A DNA stretch of 64,000 nucleotides from Ceratopteris richardii (Eukaryota; Streptophyta; Polypodiopsida; Polypodiales; Pteridaceae). Location of the stretch: contig CM035428.1 in the NCBI GenBank assembly GCA_020310875.1, positions 107,267,182-107,331,181 of the forward strand, given 5' to 3'. Below the pieces are notes generated by a model, which saw nothing but the letters and a program-made list of their open reading frames with translations, did not search any database and was not told the origin of the DNA. Shown piece after piece: positions 63,451 to 64,000 of this stretch (positions within the stretch are counted from its first letter, which is position 1; every line of letters starts with the position of its first letter). Position numbers and translations under genes: made by a program.

Positions 63451-64000
63451 AGGCTTTTTCGGCCAAAAATTAGGGTTGTTTTGTTCAAAATTGGGATAAT
63501 TGTGGGGCAACATAGTCAATCCATTAGCACTTCGGAGGTTCCTACACTTGAGATTTGGGAGAAAATCCTCGGATCCGTCAGCCAGATTGAATCCTGTTTT
63601 AACCCCCTAAACCCTGAACAGTCATAACTTTTTCATACGAAATCCATTTTTTGAGCTCTAGGGCTTGTCGGAAAGCTCGTGACATAGACTACACACCCTC
63701 AACTGTTTTTTATAAAGATAATGCGTTGATTTTCAGATAGGGTATTTAGAAGTTGAACATACCCAGGGGGATCAAAGTCAGGGGTATTTAGAATTGTTTT
63801 CTTAAAAATCTCTATACAAATTAGTGTTTGTGCTTCAGGAATGAAAATCACTGGTTCTGTTTTTGGAATCTAAATCTTAAAGCTAACGTTGGAACTCCTA
63901 CAGATCTATTGAGAGCATCGAAAGGCGTTCTAAGCAAGCGTAAGTGCAAGCTTGGGAACACACTTCCTGGGTATTCAAGGGCAACCAAGCAGGAAACAAA
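63451..64000 (+). other. gypsy M leader, remainder to window end
   Basis: About 550 bp without repeats or a convincing frame. If M is like G, gag would start beyond the window. Confidence 0.5.

Larger units (their letters stand above)
61810..64000 (+). mobile_element. Ty3/gypsy retrotransposon M, 5' end, nested in copia L
   Basis: Plus-strand LTR, tRNA-Asp primer site and leader; the rest is beyond the window. Inserted in the L integrase; flank ATAAG at 61805-61809. The LTR differs from those of G, J and I, so this is a further gypsy family with the same primer. Confidence 0.85.

Overview
The window looks like heterochromatic or intergenic DNA from a land plant with a large, retroelement-rich genome. 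The evidence is several Ty1/copia elements primed by initiator-Met tRNA, several Ty3/gypsy elements primed by tRNA-Asp, long LTRs with 5-bp target duplications, nested insertions and solo LTRs. I found no convincing host protein gene, rRNA gene or tRNA gene. The species cannot be fixed from the sequence alone.

Layout, left to right. 1-5097: minus-strand copia pieces (A, B) around an LTR. 5098-8417: plus-strand copia C with its 3' LTR. 8418-13546: plus-strand gypsy D (RT, RNase H, integrase, start of a second protease), split by a 2,080-bp inverted-repeat DNA transposon at 11029-13108. 13547-33271: plus-strand copia E, LTR to LTR, which hosts the large minus-strand gypsy G at 15704-31507. 33272-36752: a further copia body F in tandem with E. 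36753-38400: an inverted copia RT piece H, split by a clean solo LTR (36911-37987, target duplication AGATA). 38401-50620: rearranged minus-strand gypsy J, same family as G. Its leader hosts a complete LTR element without gag or pol (I, 43403-49348, target duplication CCACC). 50621-55600: hexanucleotide microsatellite, first an alternating purine-pyrimidine tract, then (GGGTAT)n, split by a 3.1-kb unclassified block ending in an LTR. 55601-64000: copia K (minus) containing copia L (minus) containing gypsy M (plus), whose leader runs off the window.

The most interesting object is the G/D/J gypsy family. Besides gag, protease, RT, RNase H and integrase, it carries downstream of integrase a second, different retropepsin-like reading frame (21725-22147) and then a frame of about 1,200 codons with coiled coils and a basic tail (16984-20581). 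The start of the second protease frame is kept in D and the C-terminal half of the long frame is kept in J, so these are family traits rather than accidents of one copy. The RNase H-integrase linker also holds two zinc-finger-like modules. Leaders between PBS and gag carry dense arrays of short dyad-symmetric repeats, and the LTR carries a dyad whose two arms changed together in one copy.

Most reading frames contain stops and frameshifts, so most elements here are dead. The G gag frame (1,072 codons) is open throughout. Element I has the most alike LTR pair (about 20-25 differences by eye in 743 bp) and is probably among the youngest insertions.
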